A stretch of 64,000 bases of DNA from Saturnia japonica. Taxonomy: Eukaryota > Arthropoda > Insecta > Lepidoptera > Saturniidae. A program made the translations under genes and the position numbers. The notes under the pieces were generated by a model. It was not told the DNA's origin, did no database searches, and saw only the letters and a list, made by a program, of their open reading frames with translations. Location: contig CM065309.1 in the NCBI GenBank assembly GCA_033032175.1, positions 13,888,001 through 13,952,000 on the forward strand, given 5' to 3'. Positions 12,101 to 24,360 of this stretch are shown here, piece by piece; the stretch's first letter is position 1, and each line of letters starts with the position of its first letter.

Positions 12101-12830
12101 TCCTTCCTCGAATTTTAGGTAAATATACTTTACCTGTACCGATCTATTCTAACAATCTTAATAGTGGATATTAGTAACAGTTAAATAAATATGTTACTTA
12201 ATTTTTTCCTGAACATTATATAGCGGATATGACAGGTAGAATTACCATTTCCTGACTACAATTAAATACAGACTGAACGTATAAAAATATACATTGAAAG
12301 TTATTTACAAGACAATTTAATAAAAACGACTGAAGAGACGATAGTGATGTGTTATGCATCGGAGCGACGACATTGCTTTCACGCACCGCCCGCGCCAGAG
12401 CACACTGCTACGTCGATAAAATTCATTGAAAGTTATTTTCAATTACAAAAAGGAATTTTACACGTCTAGCTAGCATGCAAGCACTCACCCGTAATGTCTA
12501 TTACACCGTAGTAATGAATAATTCAAGAGAAACAATACATAATGTAAAACTTTTATTTAAATATAATCTAAACAGACCATAACAAAGATTTAATGATAAT
12601 TTTATATTTATGCGTAACCAAAATATTTTTTTTGGGACGAACTTCCCTATCGCGAGAAGGATGCCAATTTGAAAAAAGTGTCCGACCAGACCGATATTAA
12701 AAAGAGATCAACACATACATGTATATAGGATTTTCAAAACTCGCCAGTGTACAAACTAAAAGTACAATAAAGTATTCATTTATCGTTCATTCATTAATTT
12801 ATAATCATCGTCAATTGGCCTACCAGTGCT
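9130..12830. other. Mostly AT-rich DNA, no gene established
   Basis: GC-richer patches lie at 10740-10945, 11154-11215, 11345-11460 and 12345-12420. The first contains a possible splice donor on the - strand (near 10850) but no supportable exon. Nothing else was recognised. Confidence 0.4.
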
Positions 12831-12930
12831 ACGACCAGATTTTTACGCACTGTAGTTCGTGAATACTAAATCAGTGGGACTCGAAACATCGACCACTCTT
12901 ACATACAAAAGTGCGTACAAGTCTGGTCAT
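12831..12930. repeat. Short inverted-repeat element or hairpin
   Basis: ACGACCAGATTTTTACGCAC at 12831-12850 is the imperfect reverse complement of the 12910-12930 segment (GTGCGTACAAGTCTGGTCAT). About 3 of 21 positions mismatch, and the loop is about 58 bases. It looks like a small MITE or its remnant. Confidence 0.5.
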
Positions 12931-13433
12931 CGCTTTATATTATAGCGAAAGGAACTTCGTTCCTACCGAGTGTCTCACGACACTTCTCTAGTTATTTTAT
13001 TGTATAATAGGCTTAACGTTATGACCACAATCTTACATGATGTGAAGTGACAATGTGACCAAAGATGACACGCTAAGCCTAATGGGGAAACTGCTCTCAA
13101 GTGGAGCAGCCGAAACACACGTATTAATGCTTGGCGACAGTTTATTTGAAGAATGAATGATAAAATATTCATTTACATAATTAGCTGTACTAAATACAGT
13201 TTAGAAGGTCTAGGCAGTACCTGTGCATGCAATTGTTAATATTGTAGTAAAAATTTAAACCTAATAAATCTTTTGAACGTAATCACTTAATAATCATAAT
13301 AAATTATTACTATATATTCATTCTGATGATATCACAAACAGGGTAATATATTTTATTGAGTGAGACGGGCAGCGAGACGGCACCCATGAAACATTGTTTA
13401 TTGTAGTAGTCGACTTATCAACTGAGGTTTTTA
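12931..13433. other. No gene recognised
   Basis: Contains TGTCTCACGACAC-like short palindromes and otherwise AT-rich DNA. The short - strand frame at 12975-13172 has no recognisable content. Confidence 0.4.
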
Positions 13434-14115
13434 CTATCCGACAGTTCGAGCGAGATTGTTACTATTCCTTGGCTCAAGTAAGAATGCTTTCCTTTCACGT
13501 CTGAAGCGAGAATAGCCTCCAATCAATATGAATAAGCCATAAGAGCTGTGAAGCCTTCGACGGCTTTGCCGAGCCTGGAGGCTAGCACTGAAAGCACTCA
13601 GCCGCAAAAGTGTGGAAACAAGTTCAAGGGTGACAAAGTAGCCGAACCTTGGCTTGGGCTGTTGCCGAATATGCAACATCACAATCTGACTAATTCCTTA
13701 TCCGCAATTCGATTTAACTACCTACACATTATATATACATGCTTCTTTTTTTTTCCTCTAGGAGGAGGGATTACTAAATAGTAACCTGTCAATTTAGGTC
13801 TAAATTAGCCAATAAAAGGGCCCTTACAGAACTTATGTGTCTGAGTTGTGTGTTATGTAGAGGTGAATTGTAATGATTGTATGTTGGTAGCTAGTGAATG
13901 CAATGTCACTTTATCGTACTCGCGCCTGCTTGGCTCAAAGGCTCCATGCTGAGGGAACGGACCTAGGCTTCAGTAAACGCAGGAGCCTCCAAACTAGTCG
14001 TTTCCTGCATTATAAAATGCGTGCGGTCAACAGAGAACACCTGTTGCTATCGCGCTCAGCCAATAGTGTGTGGGCCAATAGTACTGATACTAAATCATTC
14101 GTACGAATTTCATAA
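13434..14115 (-). mobile_element. Jockey-type LINE 3' untranslated fragment
   Basis: It is co-linear with the 3' region of the Jockey-type LINE at 34440-35481. Shared blocks include CACTCAGCC, CTTGGCTTGGGC, TAATTCCCTATCCG (here TAATTCCTTATCCG), a CTCC/GGAGGA pair, and GGAACGGAC-TAGGCTT. Orientation is inferred from the coding remnant of the other copy. Short frames across it are not genes. Confidence 0.6.
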
Positions 14116-14684
14116 TCACATCAACGATTCTTCGACAAATTAATATTAAATAGTATGTTATTTAATATGACGTGTAGGTAGATGAGGCCAGCCCTTGTAA
14201 CATTACATTAGAAGAGATAAATATTTCTTTGATAATGTACTCTTCAGTTAGTTTCTTCTAAGCACAGTACTACTCTACGAAAGACGCCCTTGGCCAAATA
14301 ACTCCACCCAATTAACTCAGCACTCTCAACATAGCACTCCCTTATATATTATTACATATTCTATGGTTTTCTACACTATTAATGACTAGAATAGGATCGT
14401 ATAAAATATTTAATACAAGAGAGCAAGTGACATTTTAGAATAAAAGTAAAAAAGTGATCTGCTTTACAATTAACATAATAAATTTATTAATATAAAATTA
14501 ATAAAAAATAAATTAATATAAAATAGACACTAAAACTTTCAAATTAAATTAACATTAATTCTGCGAGGAAGGTCAAGATCATGCAAGCAAGAGGAAGCGG
14601 TCTTATCAATTAAACAAATTTAATTCTAATTGACCTGACTTTGCATCATAAATTAGATATTTCGTAATGAACACAGCATAGAAA
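14116..14684. other. AT-rich DNA, nothing recognised
   Basis: No coding or repeat signal beyond A/T runs; it directly precedes the TA target site of the Tigger element. Confidence 0.5.
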
Positions 14685-14686
14685 TA

Positions 14687-16653
14687 CAGTGTAAACTCTT
14701 TATAACGTTATCCTTTATAACGATAAACTCCCTATAACGTTGAAGTGAACCCAACTTGGTTGGTTTGCGTTAAACCCACATATTGAAACACTCTTTATAG
14801 CGATACGCCATTCTCTATTACGAAAAAATGTGTTCATATTTTTAGACAGTAAATATTTATTATCGGTATTATTGTTTATTATCAGGTAACAAAAGACTTA
14901 GAAGCTCCGAAACATCCGAGGTCGGTCTAGCTTTTGTTATCCTTAATTGCTTTGAACACGTGCAGTATGACGTATTATCAGTCGTAAACCTACTTTGAAA
15001 CTGTTAACATGGTCAGTAAACGGAAAGCGATTAGTGTTGACGAAAAAGTTTGTGTGATACGTGCGATTGAAAAGGGAGAAAATAAAAGTGACGTTGGAAG
15101 GCGTTTTAAACTAAGTCAATCCACTGTTGATACCATTTGGAAAAACCAAATAACAATTCTACAAGCGGCGCTGGAAGGAAACTCTTCTAAAAAATTAAGA
15201 AAGCCAAAATTCGAAGACTTAGATCAGGCAATGTTGTCGTGGTTTAACACTCAACGCCAGAATAATGCACCCATCTCGGGGCCAATTTTAAAGCTAAGGC
15301 TGAAAAGTTTGCCAACCAACTTGGCATAATTGACTTTAAAGCATCTGAAGGTTGGCTCGGAAAATTTAAGCACCGTCACCAAATTACGTACGGTAAAATG
15401 AACGGAGAGGCGCGGGATGTCGATATGAATGTGACTAACAATTGGATTAGTACAGTGTGACCTAAATTAAAGATGAAGTACTCACCAGAAGACATTTTTA
15501 ATGCAGATGAAACTGGCCTTTTTTTCAAGTTGACTCCCGACAAAACTTTAAAATTCAAAGAGGAAAAATGTGTTGGAGGAAAACTGTCTAAAGAGCGTAT
15601 TACAGTTCTATTGGTTGCCAATATGAGTGGCACAGAAAAAAGAAAGCTCTTAGTTATAGGCAAATCGAAAAACCCTCGGTATTTCAAGAACATAAAACAG
15701 TTGCCAGTTACGTACAAAGCAAACAAGTCAGCTTGGATGACATCGCAGATTTTTGAAGAGGAAGTGAGAAAATGGGATGCTGAATTAAAATCACGGAAAA
15801 TCTTGCTTCTAGTAGACAATTGTCCTGCTCACCCAATTATATCTAATCTTCGAAACATAGAGTTAGCATTTTTCCCAGCTAATACAACCAGTATTTTACA
15901 ACCAATGGATCAGAGTGTAATTAAAAGCCTAAAGGGCCACTATAGACGGAAAATGTTGATGGATTATGATCGAAACTGACGGCAAGGTCTCGATCAACAT
16001 GCTACAAGCAGTGAACTTCTTATCACAAGCCTGGCAAGAGGTAACAGCAGCCACTATCCAACATTCTTTTTGACATGCTGGATTATGTAGTAGCCAAGAA
16101 ACGAACCAATTTGACAGTGAAGAAAATCTACCACTGAGTGAATGGATAAGCCAGTTCAACATACCAAACAATTTTAACGAAGATCTACAATCGTACGAAA
16201 ATATAGATGAGGATGTAGCCACAACTGGTACACTTACAGATGAACAAATTGTTGATTTAGTGTAAAAAAGTCAGGAAACACCCGATAATCAAGATGAAGA
16301 AGATGATCAAGTGGACAAAGCCGAATCACCACCAACAATTCAACAAGCCCTAGATGCCGCTAAGTTGGTAGAATTTTTTTTGTTGTTTAATCAAGACGAT
16401 TCCACCACATATCTAGATATGAATAGAATACATAAAATAATACAAAACAAGTACTGGCATAGCAAAAAACGTCAGACAAAGTTATCAGAGTATATGTGTA
16501 AACAATAATTTATAAGCATTTATTATCTAAGACATACATAATAAAAATTCTTGTTAATTTGGTTTTTTTTTTGTTCACTCCCTATAACGATAACTCTCTA
16601 TAACGACAAAAAATGCTCAGTGTCTTGAGTTTCGTTATAAAGAGTTTACATTG
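14687..16653 (+). mobile_element. pogo/Tigger-type DNA transposon, degenerate
   Basis: The element is 1967 bp long. It is bounded by terminal inverted repeats (14687-14707 and 16633-16653: CAGTGTAAACTCTTTATAAC and, inverted, CAATGTAAACTCTTTATAAC) and flanked by TA on both sides (14685-14686 and 16654-16655). TA target sites and a CENP-B-like DNA-binding domain plus DDD transposase define the pogo/Tigger group of the Tc1/mariner superfamily. TATAACG is repeated just inside both ends, and these copies are candidate transposase-binding sites. The ends are intact but the transposase frame is broken in several places, so the copy is immobile unless helped in trans. Confidence 0.9.
15009..16508 (+). 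pseudogene. Tigger-like transposase, disrupted
   Basis: The product would be the DNA-binding transposase of the surrounding element. Positions 15009-15300 encode a CENP-B/HTH-type N-terminus (start MVSKRKAISVDEK). A frameshift near 15290-15300 moves the reading frame, which then continues with a second HTH-like segment (EGWLGKFKHRH) until a stop at 15458-15460. Positions 15473-15965 encode the catalytic core: NADETGLFF (first Asp), LLLVDNCPAH (second Asp) and ILQPMDQSVIK (third Asp, 30 residues further), a DDD triad. A further frameshift lies near 15965-15975, followed by stops at 16071-16073 and 16263-16265. The last open piece, 16311-16508, looks like the acidic C-terminal region. At least five lesions mean no full-length protein can be made. 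The family call is firm; the exact subfamily is not. Confidence 0.9.
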
Positions 16654-16655
16654 TA

Positions 16656-18059
16656 TTTTGAAGTAATATCCATTATCTTACATTTTTTTGATAATATTTT
16701 TTTTAAATATTATTTTATTTATTTACATTTGCGAAATGTAATGAAAAACATTTAATGAATATTTAATGAAATCTACTTATTAACTGAAATGAACAAAAGT
16801 CAAGTTAGAAAAAAACTAATAAGTAAACAAGGTTAAATAGTAAATTCAATTTTAACCATGATCTGTAAGTTCGTCTGTAATATTATAAATATCTGAAAGC
16901 TTTGGATGACCATTATTCTATTTGAATTGACTAATAAAAATAAGATCAAAATCGTAAAGAAATACTTCGTAAGTTAACAAATTATCTATATATTATATAA
17001 ACGAATTGTTCACTAAATAGTATTATAATATTTTTTTAATATCCAATAACATGAATTTGGACTGTAATTTACTTCAAATAATAAAGCAGTATGGTAAAAA
17101 AATATACTTAAATAGTCTAATTTATTATTACAAAACTACATTACATATATACCTATTTTTTAATATTTACAAATAATTATATTATACGAAATGGTTTTTT
17201 TTAACAAACATTTAGTATTGTATACAAGTTTGAATAATTGTAAAACGTCGTACTTAAAAAATTTCACAGCTTTATTGTTAGCATAGCATTTTTTACAAAA
17301 TTTAGCATAGGTATATTTGAGAAAAGTGTTGTCGTTCTGTAAAACTGTTAAACAATCTCACAGCTAGCGCAAACAAAAAGACATCAATCAGCTCTTTTAA
17401 ATGAAGTACGAAAGAGCATTTAAACATATTATTATGACAGTAACACACAACGGATTCTCGACTCTCTGTGTTAGCCATTATTTTTAGATCGTACTGTAAT
17501 TCTAATTATTGTCAGATGCACTTAGTCCTTTTTGGCGGGAAAACCGATTTTGACCAAATCGATAAACTTTGGCTACTGACGTAAAAAATGTACGTAAAAT
17601 TAGTATAAATGCTATCTCTGGGAGCCAAGTTATGAATAAACTTCTTCCACTATGCTTTTGAAAATAATCATATACAATTTAATTTTCTACAACACCTAAT
17701 AACTCTAAATTACATATTGTATAGCAAAGAAAGAAGATAGTTACAAAAAATATTTTGACTCACGTAAACTAGATTCTGTGAGACTTTTAAAGCTAACTAC
17801 AAACCAAGTCAACAACCAAGATTTTCATCTTTCACTCTGAGGTTGTTGAATCTTTATTTGTCTGAACTAAAATGAGAAATGGTATGCAGTATTATTAGGT
17901 TCTCTGTGATAAATAAAGATTTTTTAAGGGATTAATATACTATAAGAAACTATAGATTTTAAAATTAAATTTCTGTGGATGTGTGTAAATAAGCGAAGCC
18001 GTTGGGAAAATTTGAAAATTTTGTCACGAGTACGTGTCATTGTTATGAATAATAATAAT
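16656..18059. other. AT-rich DNA, no gene seen
   Basis: Homopolymer-rich sequence; no long frames, inverted repeats or shared repeats recognised. Confidence 0.5.
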
Positions 18060-18390
18060 ACCAGACTATAAGTGTCTCACTGCTAGCAAAAGCCTCTTCC
18101 TGAAGGAAGGCAAGGGTTAATGCACCACGCCAGCCCATGATGTATTGGCAATTTCAAACACCAAGAAATCCACAGTTTTATATTTTCCCACGTACAGTAT
18201 ATTACAAGAACATTTCTCAAGCGTTCAGATTTCCTCACGATATATTCTTTCACCATCATCCGATGGTGTTACCAATTCAAATTACATACCAAGACGTGAA
18301 CGTACGGACACCGAATCCACCGCCATCCATCCTCGGGTCTAAACTACTCGAGCATCACGACATTTCCACGGCAAACATGACTAATGAATG
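18060..18390 (+). mobile_element. LINE-derived fragment (CR1/Zenon-like tail)
   Basis: It reads GTCTCACTGCTAGCAAAAG, CCTCTTCC, AGGGTTAATGCACCACGCCA, TTTCCTCACGAT and GAACGTACGGACACCGAATC in order. I recognise this series from widely dispersed lepidopteran LINE 3' regions. The two overlapping + frames here (18137 and 18145) are repeat sequence and not genes. Confidence 0.55.
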
Positions 18391-18394
18391 AAAG

Positions 18395-18620
18395 GGTAAG
18401 TAAGTAAGAGAGGTAGGGGCAGAGAAATGTCTGAAGATTTCTTTCTACCTAGGGCAGCCAGTCTGGTGAAATACCATCACACTACAAAAGATCAGAAGCA
18501 AATAATCTTGTGTTGTATTCCTGCGGCGAGCAGGCTTTCCAGAGTTCCTTGGGAAAGGGGGTTCAAGATTACAAACGCGCTAGTGACACTTATATGATGT
18601 TACAGGCGTTCATAGACTAC
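18395..18620 (+). repeat. Repeat B, copy 3
   Basis: Follows a GTAAGTAAGTAAG run and carries GGGCAGCC, GAAATACC, AAGATCAGAAGC, TTGTGTTGTATTCCTGCGG and ACAAACGCGCTAGTGACAC, so this is a longer copy than that at 7030. Confidence 0.7.
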
Positions 18621-19059
18621 ACTAAACGCTTATTTACCATTTTAGTTGAATTTAAAGAATATTTAACAACTACATCCGTGATCTAAGCAAAGATGTTTAA
18701 CGTGATAGAAAAATAAACCATGAAACATGGAATTATAATAAATTATTGTTGTAGCGCGAGCTACGACTAACAATTAATCTATGAAATTATTCTTATCACA
18801 CTATATTACAAATGAGTGATGACAAATTGGTTTAATTACATCTATGAAAAAACCCACGGATGTTTCCATAATTTGATGAATAACCTATTCAGTTTTTCAT
18901 TGGTAGCATTGCTCTTGATGACGTCGATACGCAGTCACTTTTTACTATTTGATGTATTTATGCCTTCATTTTAATGACTTTATAATGTGAGTTTTTAACA
19001 TAACAATAATATTAATAATATTAATATTGTTACAAGGAATAGAATGAAATATTTAAATG
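18621..19059. other. AT-rich DNA, nothing recognised
   Basis: No gene or shared repeat noted. Confidence 0.4.
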
Positions 19060-19205
19060 TGAGCAATTCTTGTAAATGATTTCTTAAAAACGGTTCTAAA
19101 GATTAAGATGAAATTGTGTGTTAATATAATCTTCCAGTTTCACCTAGAAAAGTTTTTTTTTGCAAAACAGAGTGAAGTATGGTCGCCTAGATATTGCTTA
19201 AATGA
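19060..19205 (+). repeat. Dispersed repeat D, copy 2
   Basis: Co-linear with 8805-8985, closing with GGTCGCCTAGATATT. Confidence 0.55.
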
Positions 19206-19559
19206 TCCAAAAAAAAAATTAACATTCGGTACTGCTATTTCGGTTCTACTCAGAATTTTCTCACACAGTGTATGAGGTGATAACTATGCTAAATACATGA
19301 AACCTGAGTAGTTTAACCGACGGTTATACTAAGGTTTACCGAAGGTTAGTTCTACTATGAAAACGAACAGTTAAGAATATAAATTGGTGAACAGACGCGG
19401 ATTTTATATTCGAATTTTGTCTAATATACATAGTATTATTTTTATAAAATAATCGTTTAAATTTTATTTATATCATTAATATTTTTTTTATTTAAAACAA
19501 TACATACAATAAATTTTACCGCACTTTAAACCTCACATGTAGGGTACTTAGAATTAAAA

Positions 19560-19770
19560 CACATAATCTTATATATTATAAAAATCTTGTATGCGTCTGT
19601 TAGTGATTCCATATCTGAAGGACTTGGCCGATTGAACTCATATTCACTTTTTTTTTTATCAAGACGATGGTTTATAGATAACATTAGGATCTGATAGGTG
19701 ACGTTGTCGTCGGGCTATTAACTACCTGAAATGACAGAACAACGTCTGCGGGCCCTCTAGAAAGTGTATA
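19560..19770 (+). repeat. Dispersed repeat R, copy 2
   Basis: Resembles 1355-1545: a GACTTGGCCGATTGAACTCA start, GACGATGGTTTATAG in the middle, and ACGTCTGCGGGCCC at the end. Confidence 0.5.
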
Positions 19771-20380
19771 ATATTACAGATACCTAAGTATTTATATACA
19801 TATACATGTTCCTTGTACCTTAACTGTAATCATAATGTCTTTGTTAGAATCTTCTTTTCTTCCACAGAATATCTTATTATAGGTACTTAGTACGGTCTCT
19901 TTGTACAATAGCAGTTTGTGCTAGGCATATAAGTCGCGGAGTACAACTTAAGAATGTAAATATAATTAAAATTCCAGGTACGTATATTCCCACGCGACGG
20001 CCATGGCGGCAATGGCCGGCAGATGTGCAATCAGACCCTGTAAATTTTAGACGTGTAAGGTGTACACTATGGATATTATGAAAATTATTGTAATTAGACT
20101 GGTGATAAGGAGAACATAAAAATACAGAAACAACTTTTTTTCCAGATTAAGAGCATAGTTAATTAAATATTAGTCGTAATTATTTTTTGTTTGATATTTA
20201 ATAATTCAGCTATTGGACGGGTGAAGGCCTGAAGAAATAGAAATATGTGTGAATGCCGGTTAAGCAACTTATTATAACTGTCATAAAAGACTTTATGATA
20301 TAGATTGTTAATTTATAAATGTATATAAATAAAATGAAATGCTATTCGTTGGCAAGCACATCACTGGCGAACCGCTAGAC

Positions 20381-20604
20381 CAGGAGTTCCCAAAGTGTGC
20401 GCCGTAGAAAGTGAAGAAGGGCGCCGTGAAACGATTTTCTTTGCCGTTCTCCGAAACCGAGCAAATACTTTTGTGCCTATCTACTTATCTAGTATCATTG
20501 TATCTATATATTTTTATCAGTTAGATAGGTTAGGGCGCCGCGCTACCGAGACAATATAGTACACATGTATGTGCGCCGCGGACTGAAAAAGATTGGGAAC
20601 CATG
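20381..20604. mobile_element. hAT-type MITE with 8-bp target duplication
   Basis: A 224-bp element starts CAGGAGTTCCCAAAG and ends TTGGGAACCATG, a short terminal inverted repeat around TTCCCAA/TTGGGAA. It is flanked on both sides by the perfect 8-bp direct repeat CGCTAGAC (20373-20380 and 20605-20612). An 8-bp duplication and C-A-G...TTCCCA ends are typical of hAT transposons. There is no coding frame, so it is non-autonomous. The perfect duplication suggests a fairly recent insertion. Confidence 0.88.
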
Positions 20605-21369
20605 CGCTAGACGTGTATGATTAATTATTTTTTAAACAAGTTAGTAATAGCCTGAATAAGGTTTTTAGGAAAAGAAATATATGAAAAGCTTCCAGGAAAA
20701 TTTTGGAAACACAATTTTTTTTTTATGAACTCAGTAACATAACCATAACACACGATTCGAAAGATGCATATATATACGCAATTCGGAGCAGAGGGCGTTG
20801 TGGTCGCATCATTGACTATTGGAATGGGCAGAAAAAAGTCTACCTGGCTTGCTAGTTTATTATTTAAATCGTCATGTTTATTATTAAGTCGTGTATGATC
20901 GTGTCTTAAGGTCGTGACGCGCGGACGACTGCTTGAAAATGCAAATTTCTGCTAAACTAGTGTCATTTCATTTATGAACTTGCGAAATATCTTGCTAGCT
21001 GTTCTAAATTCTAAACTGGTTAAATTATATTATATACCTACCCGTGTAAACGAAAAGTATGTAAACATCTCTGTGACAGTAAGACGAGACGGTGCATTGC
21101 CGCAATGAGTAATGTTCATTGAACATCAAATGTTTTGTTTATCCGATAGTATCGTTTATTCTGTGATTACTAATCAATTAATCGATTAACTTTCATTTTT
21201 ATATATAGTATCGTATTTAAAACCTATGTGACCGAGCAACTACGGCGATTATAGGTCGTTGGTTTGATCTTTCGGAATATGTTGTATTTAGACAAATTGT
21301 GTACTTACCCGATTGTTGCGAAAATACATGGTTATGTTTTTCGAGCGTATGTATGTATCTATATATCTC

Positions 21370-21515
21370 TATTTATTTAACAAGATCTGTAGTCTAAACG
21401 GCTTGATGGATTTTAGCATACGAGGTGTCATTCGATACGTATTAATAGTGGGAGTACCATAGGCTAAATATTATTGATGTACGACGTCTGGTAATGAAAT
21501 AAAAATAGTTTTTTT
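21370..21515 (+). repeat. Dispersed repeat R, copy 3 (diverged)
   Basis: AACGGCTTGATGGATTTTAGC and the closing ACGACGTCTGGTAATG match the R family layout. Confidence 0.4.
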
Positions 21516-22774
21516 TGTCAAGTGTTTTTGTTGTTTGCTTTTTTAATCCATTTTAATAACTTAGCTTGTTAAAATATAGGTAACAAAGTGCATTCAATAC
21601 TTTAAGTCCGACTAATAATTAAATAATCGATTGTGCAAATGACTCGATTATTTGATAGACAATCGATGTTTAAAAAACACTAGCGGTGTCGCGGTGGGCC
21701 AAAGCGGGCGCGATAAAACTCACGCGATGCAGTGACATGTAAAACGCGAGTTGCGATCCGAGACACAGCGCCGCGCTTTACAGAATTACATAACACGACG
21801 TGCAGCCAATGACCCACTTAGGCACGGGTCGATTGCTCTATCTAATGACAACAACAAAATTATATTATTACAAAGGCCTCAATCGACCCCACGCATACAG
21901 ACGAAACTAATGGAAGATGGCCTATTCCACCGTATAATTATAAATATCATAATTTCATAATCACAACCTCTTATGCTACGCGCTGTTGCAATCAAAATCA
22001 TATATAATTAAAGACACCATTCTAGATAAACTTTGAAAGTATTACACATTATAGAAACACAAATCGTTTGAGCTGTTTCCGGCAAACTAATTACTTAAAT
22101 AGATACTGTGATAAACAAGAATTGCTCAATTAATAGTATTTATATTACATACAATAAAATCAAAAATATTTTATTCAATTTGGGCCCTAATAACTGAGGC
22201 ATTTAAGAATGTCGACACCCTACCACCAGTTCAGACCTCATGCCAGTCATCGAGAACATCCGAAAAAAAACTCGATCGGGTTTATTAACATTTTATTTAA
22301 CTTTCGACTCTCAAAGTCACATAAATATACGTAATAAATTGGCATATAATAATTATTATTCTCATATTAATTGTTTTTTTTAATCAAATATATTCTTTAT
22401 TTATTATATTGTATTGTACACAAATATTTCATGTTAAGCGATTAACTATAGCAGAATATATGCCCACATTTACGCATACCAGGCAACCTCAGATAGCACA
22501 TATGGGGGGTATTAATCGGCATGTTTATCGCAGCCGATTTTAGGTGCGGGAGGGAACGGCTGCAGAATCGAGCCAATAGCGAGCGGGCGCACTAGGACGA
22601 ATACTAATGTACGCACGGCGTGAAAATCACAAAGCACAAGGAAAATACGTAGACAACAGTACGCCGCGCCGTTTCTATTCTGTATTCGTAGGTCTATACC
22701 GAGACCAAACGGAGGTCGATGGTGAAAACAAGCACCATAGTAACAAAAAATGTTAACTTCAACCTACACTATAT
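21516..22774. other. Non-coding DNA with two CpG-rich patches
   Basis: Two CG-rich blocks (about 21670-21800 and 22490-22700) stand out from the AT background. The + frame at 21751-21960 begins in the first but turns into AT-driven sequence and I do not call it a gene. The blocks could be promoter-like or old repeats; no TATA box or initiator could be tied to a gene. Confidence 0.35.
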
Positions 22775-23405
22775 TATTATAAAGCTCGAGATATTGTTTG
22801 TTTGAACGCTTTAATCTCTGAAATAATCAGCCCGATTTCAAAAATTCTGTTAGTATTTTATAGAGTATTTATTAAAGAAGGTTATAGGCTATATAACTTC
22901 ATACTATGACTCTAAGAAGCGGACCAGTAGCCATCAACGTAAAGTAATCTGGCAAGCTGTACGCAAGTACGAAAAATAAGAACAATAAAGGTCGTCACTC
23001 ACTTATCAACCCTGTACCCGACCAGAACCGCCTCCTCGCTCGACGTCCACTCGTTGTCGACTGGTAAACGCCGCATGGCCAACTCATCAACATCGCGTGT
23101 CAACGAATTGACGTGTAGTTAGTCGGCGATTTTCATGGGGGTGTAAGTGGAGTCGCGCCAACGACATATCTTCCTTATAGTCCACTCGTCATCCGCATAT
23201 GGACTGCTTGCGTGCCAGTCGATACGCTGACGTTACGAAGTTGAGAAGTTAGTGCATATTTATGGAACTTCATACAAAGACACGTCAACCGCGTGAAGCG
23301 ATGCGGTGCTGGTTGGGTGCCGGGTTGGTAGGATACACAGCTTATGTGCGTTGGCGACGCGTTGGAGAAATGATCGAATTTTAACACGAATGAAGCTATA
23401 AGCCA
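22775..23405 (-). repeat. TGCCCGCG-type interspersed repeat with a GC-rich interior
   Basis: On + the left end (TATTATTATAAAGCTCGAG, TTGTTTGTTTGAACGC, a TATAGGCTATATAAC word and GAAGCGGACCAGTAG) and the right end (GTGCGTTGGCGACGCG, TTAACACGAATGAAGC) fit the same repeat class as 6020-6335. The interior (22970-23250) is unusually GC-rich. A short - strand frame there ends YRVDK-stop near 23005 and is unexplained. Confidence 0.45.
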
Positions 23406-23734
23406 CACTTAAGCTATTGAAATATATGCCGAGGATTAATTAATATTACTGCAAGACATTTGATCGAGTACCGAGGTAGAAATTAAAGCTATCATTTTTT
23501 AAAAGTGAATTATTTCCATAAACCATTAACGATATGGGAACTTTGTAGGTCGATTCAGATTCGTGCTGTATTTCCGTGTTATATAACATAACAGTTTTTA
23601 CTGTTGTTTCAAATCAGTATGAAATATGATTAAAAATATTTCATGAACTCATTAATACTGTTAGGGATGCATATTCGCATTACATGTTTAATTTCTAAAA
23701 GCTTGTACTTTTGGCATATCCATATTAATAAAGA

Positions 23735-24090
23735 ATAGCGTTCGCCCTAAGGTCGAAATTCGACTAGCGACTTTTTGATCATCAACTATTTTCTGTTTGA
23801 CATTTACAGTATTCATAAACAATGAGTTATCTACATCACTTGCTGTCACTTTTCGTTGAGTGACAATGTCAAAATTTTGGAGGGGTCTAAGTTCAATGGC
23901 ATTGTTCAGGTTAGGATTCGCAGTATTAATTTATTTTATTTAACATATATATTAGTAACAGATATCATAGATAAATTTTAACTTTCTGTACTCCTTCTCC
24001 ATATTTACTTTAACCATGCCAAATATCAGTTTTCCGTGCACGCAATACGCTTAAAAAAGGTACCGAAAGCTTTTGCTTCACGTATTAATA
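23735..24090 (+). repeat. Dispersed repeat X, copy 2
   Basis: Co-linear with 3355-3720; see that entry for shared words. It abuts repeat B copy 4. Confidence 0.65.
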
Positions 24091-24094
24091 TATA

Positions 24095-24360
24095 GATTAA
24101 GAGAGATAGGGCACAGATTCATGTCTTTGGAGATTTCTCTCTACTTTGGGCTGTCCGACTGATGGAATACCTCCACCCTACAGATGATCGCAGCCAAATA
24201 ACTTAGTGTTGTGTTCCTGCGATGAGTAGGTTTACCAGAGCTCTTCTTCAGAGTAGGGGGCTTCAAGGTTGGCAACACGCTCGTGATACCTATGATATTA
24301 CAAGTGTTCATAGGCTATGTTAGTAACTTACCCACAAGTGGGGCGTAAGCTTGTTTGTCA
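24095..24360 (+). repeat. Repeat B, copy 4
   Basis: One of the two most complete B copies, with GAGATTTCTCTCTACTTTGG, GATCGCAGCCAAATAAC, GTGTTCCTGCGATGAGTAGG, GGCAACACGCTCGTGATACC, a TTCATAGGCTATG word and GTAAGCTTGTTTGTCACC. The end resembles the common tail of lepidopteran CR1/SINE elements. Confidence 0.75.

Noticed and set aside
21751..21960. 69-codon + frame in a CpG-rich patch
   Set aside because: The open frame continues into AT-driven sequence (ending INIIIS) and shows no domain resemblance.
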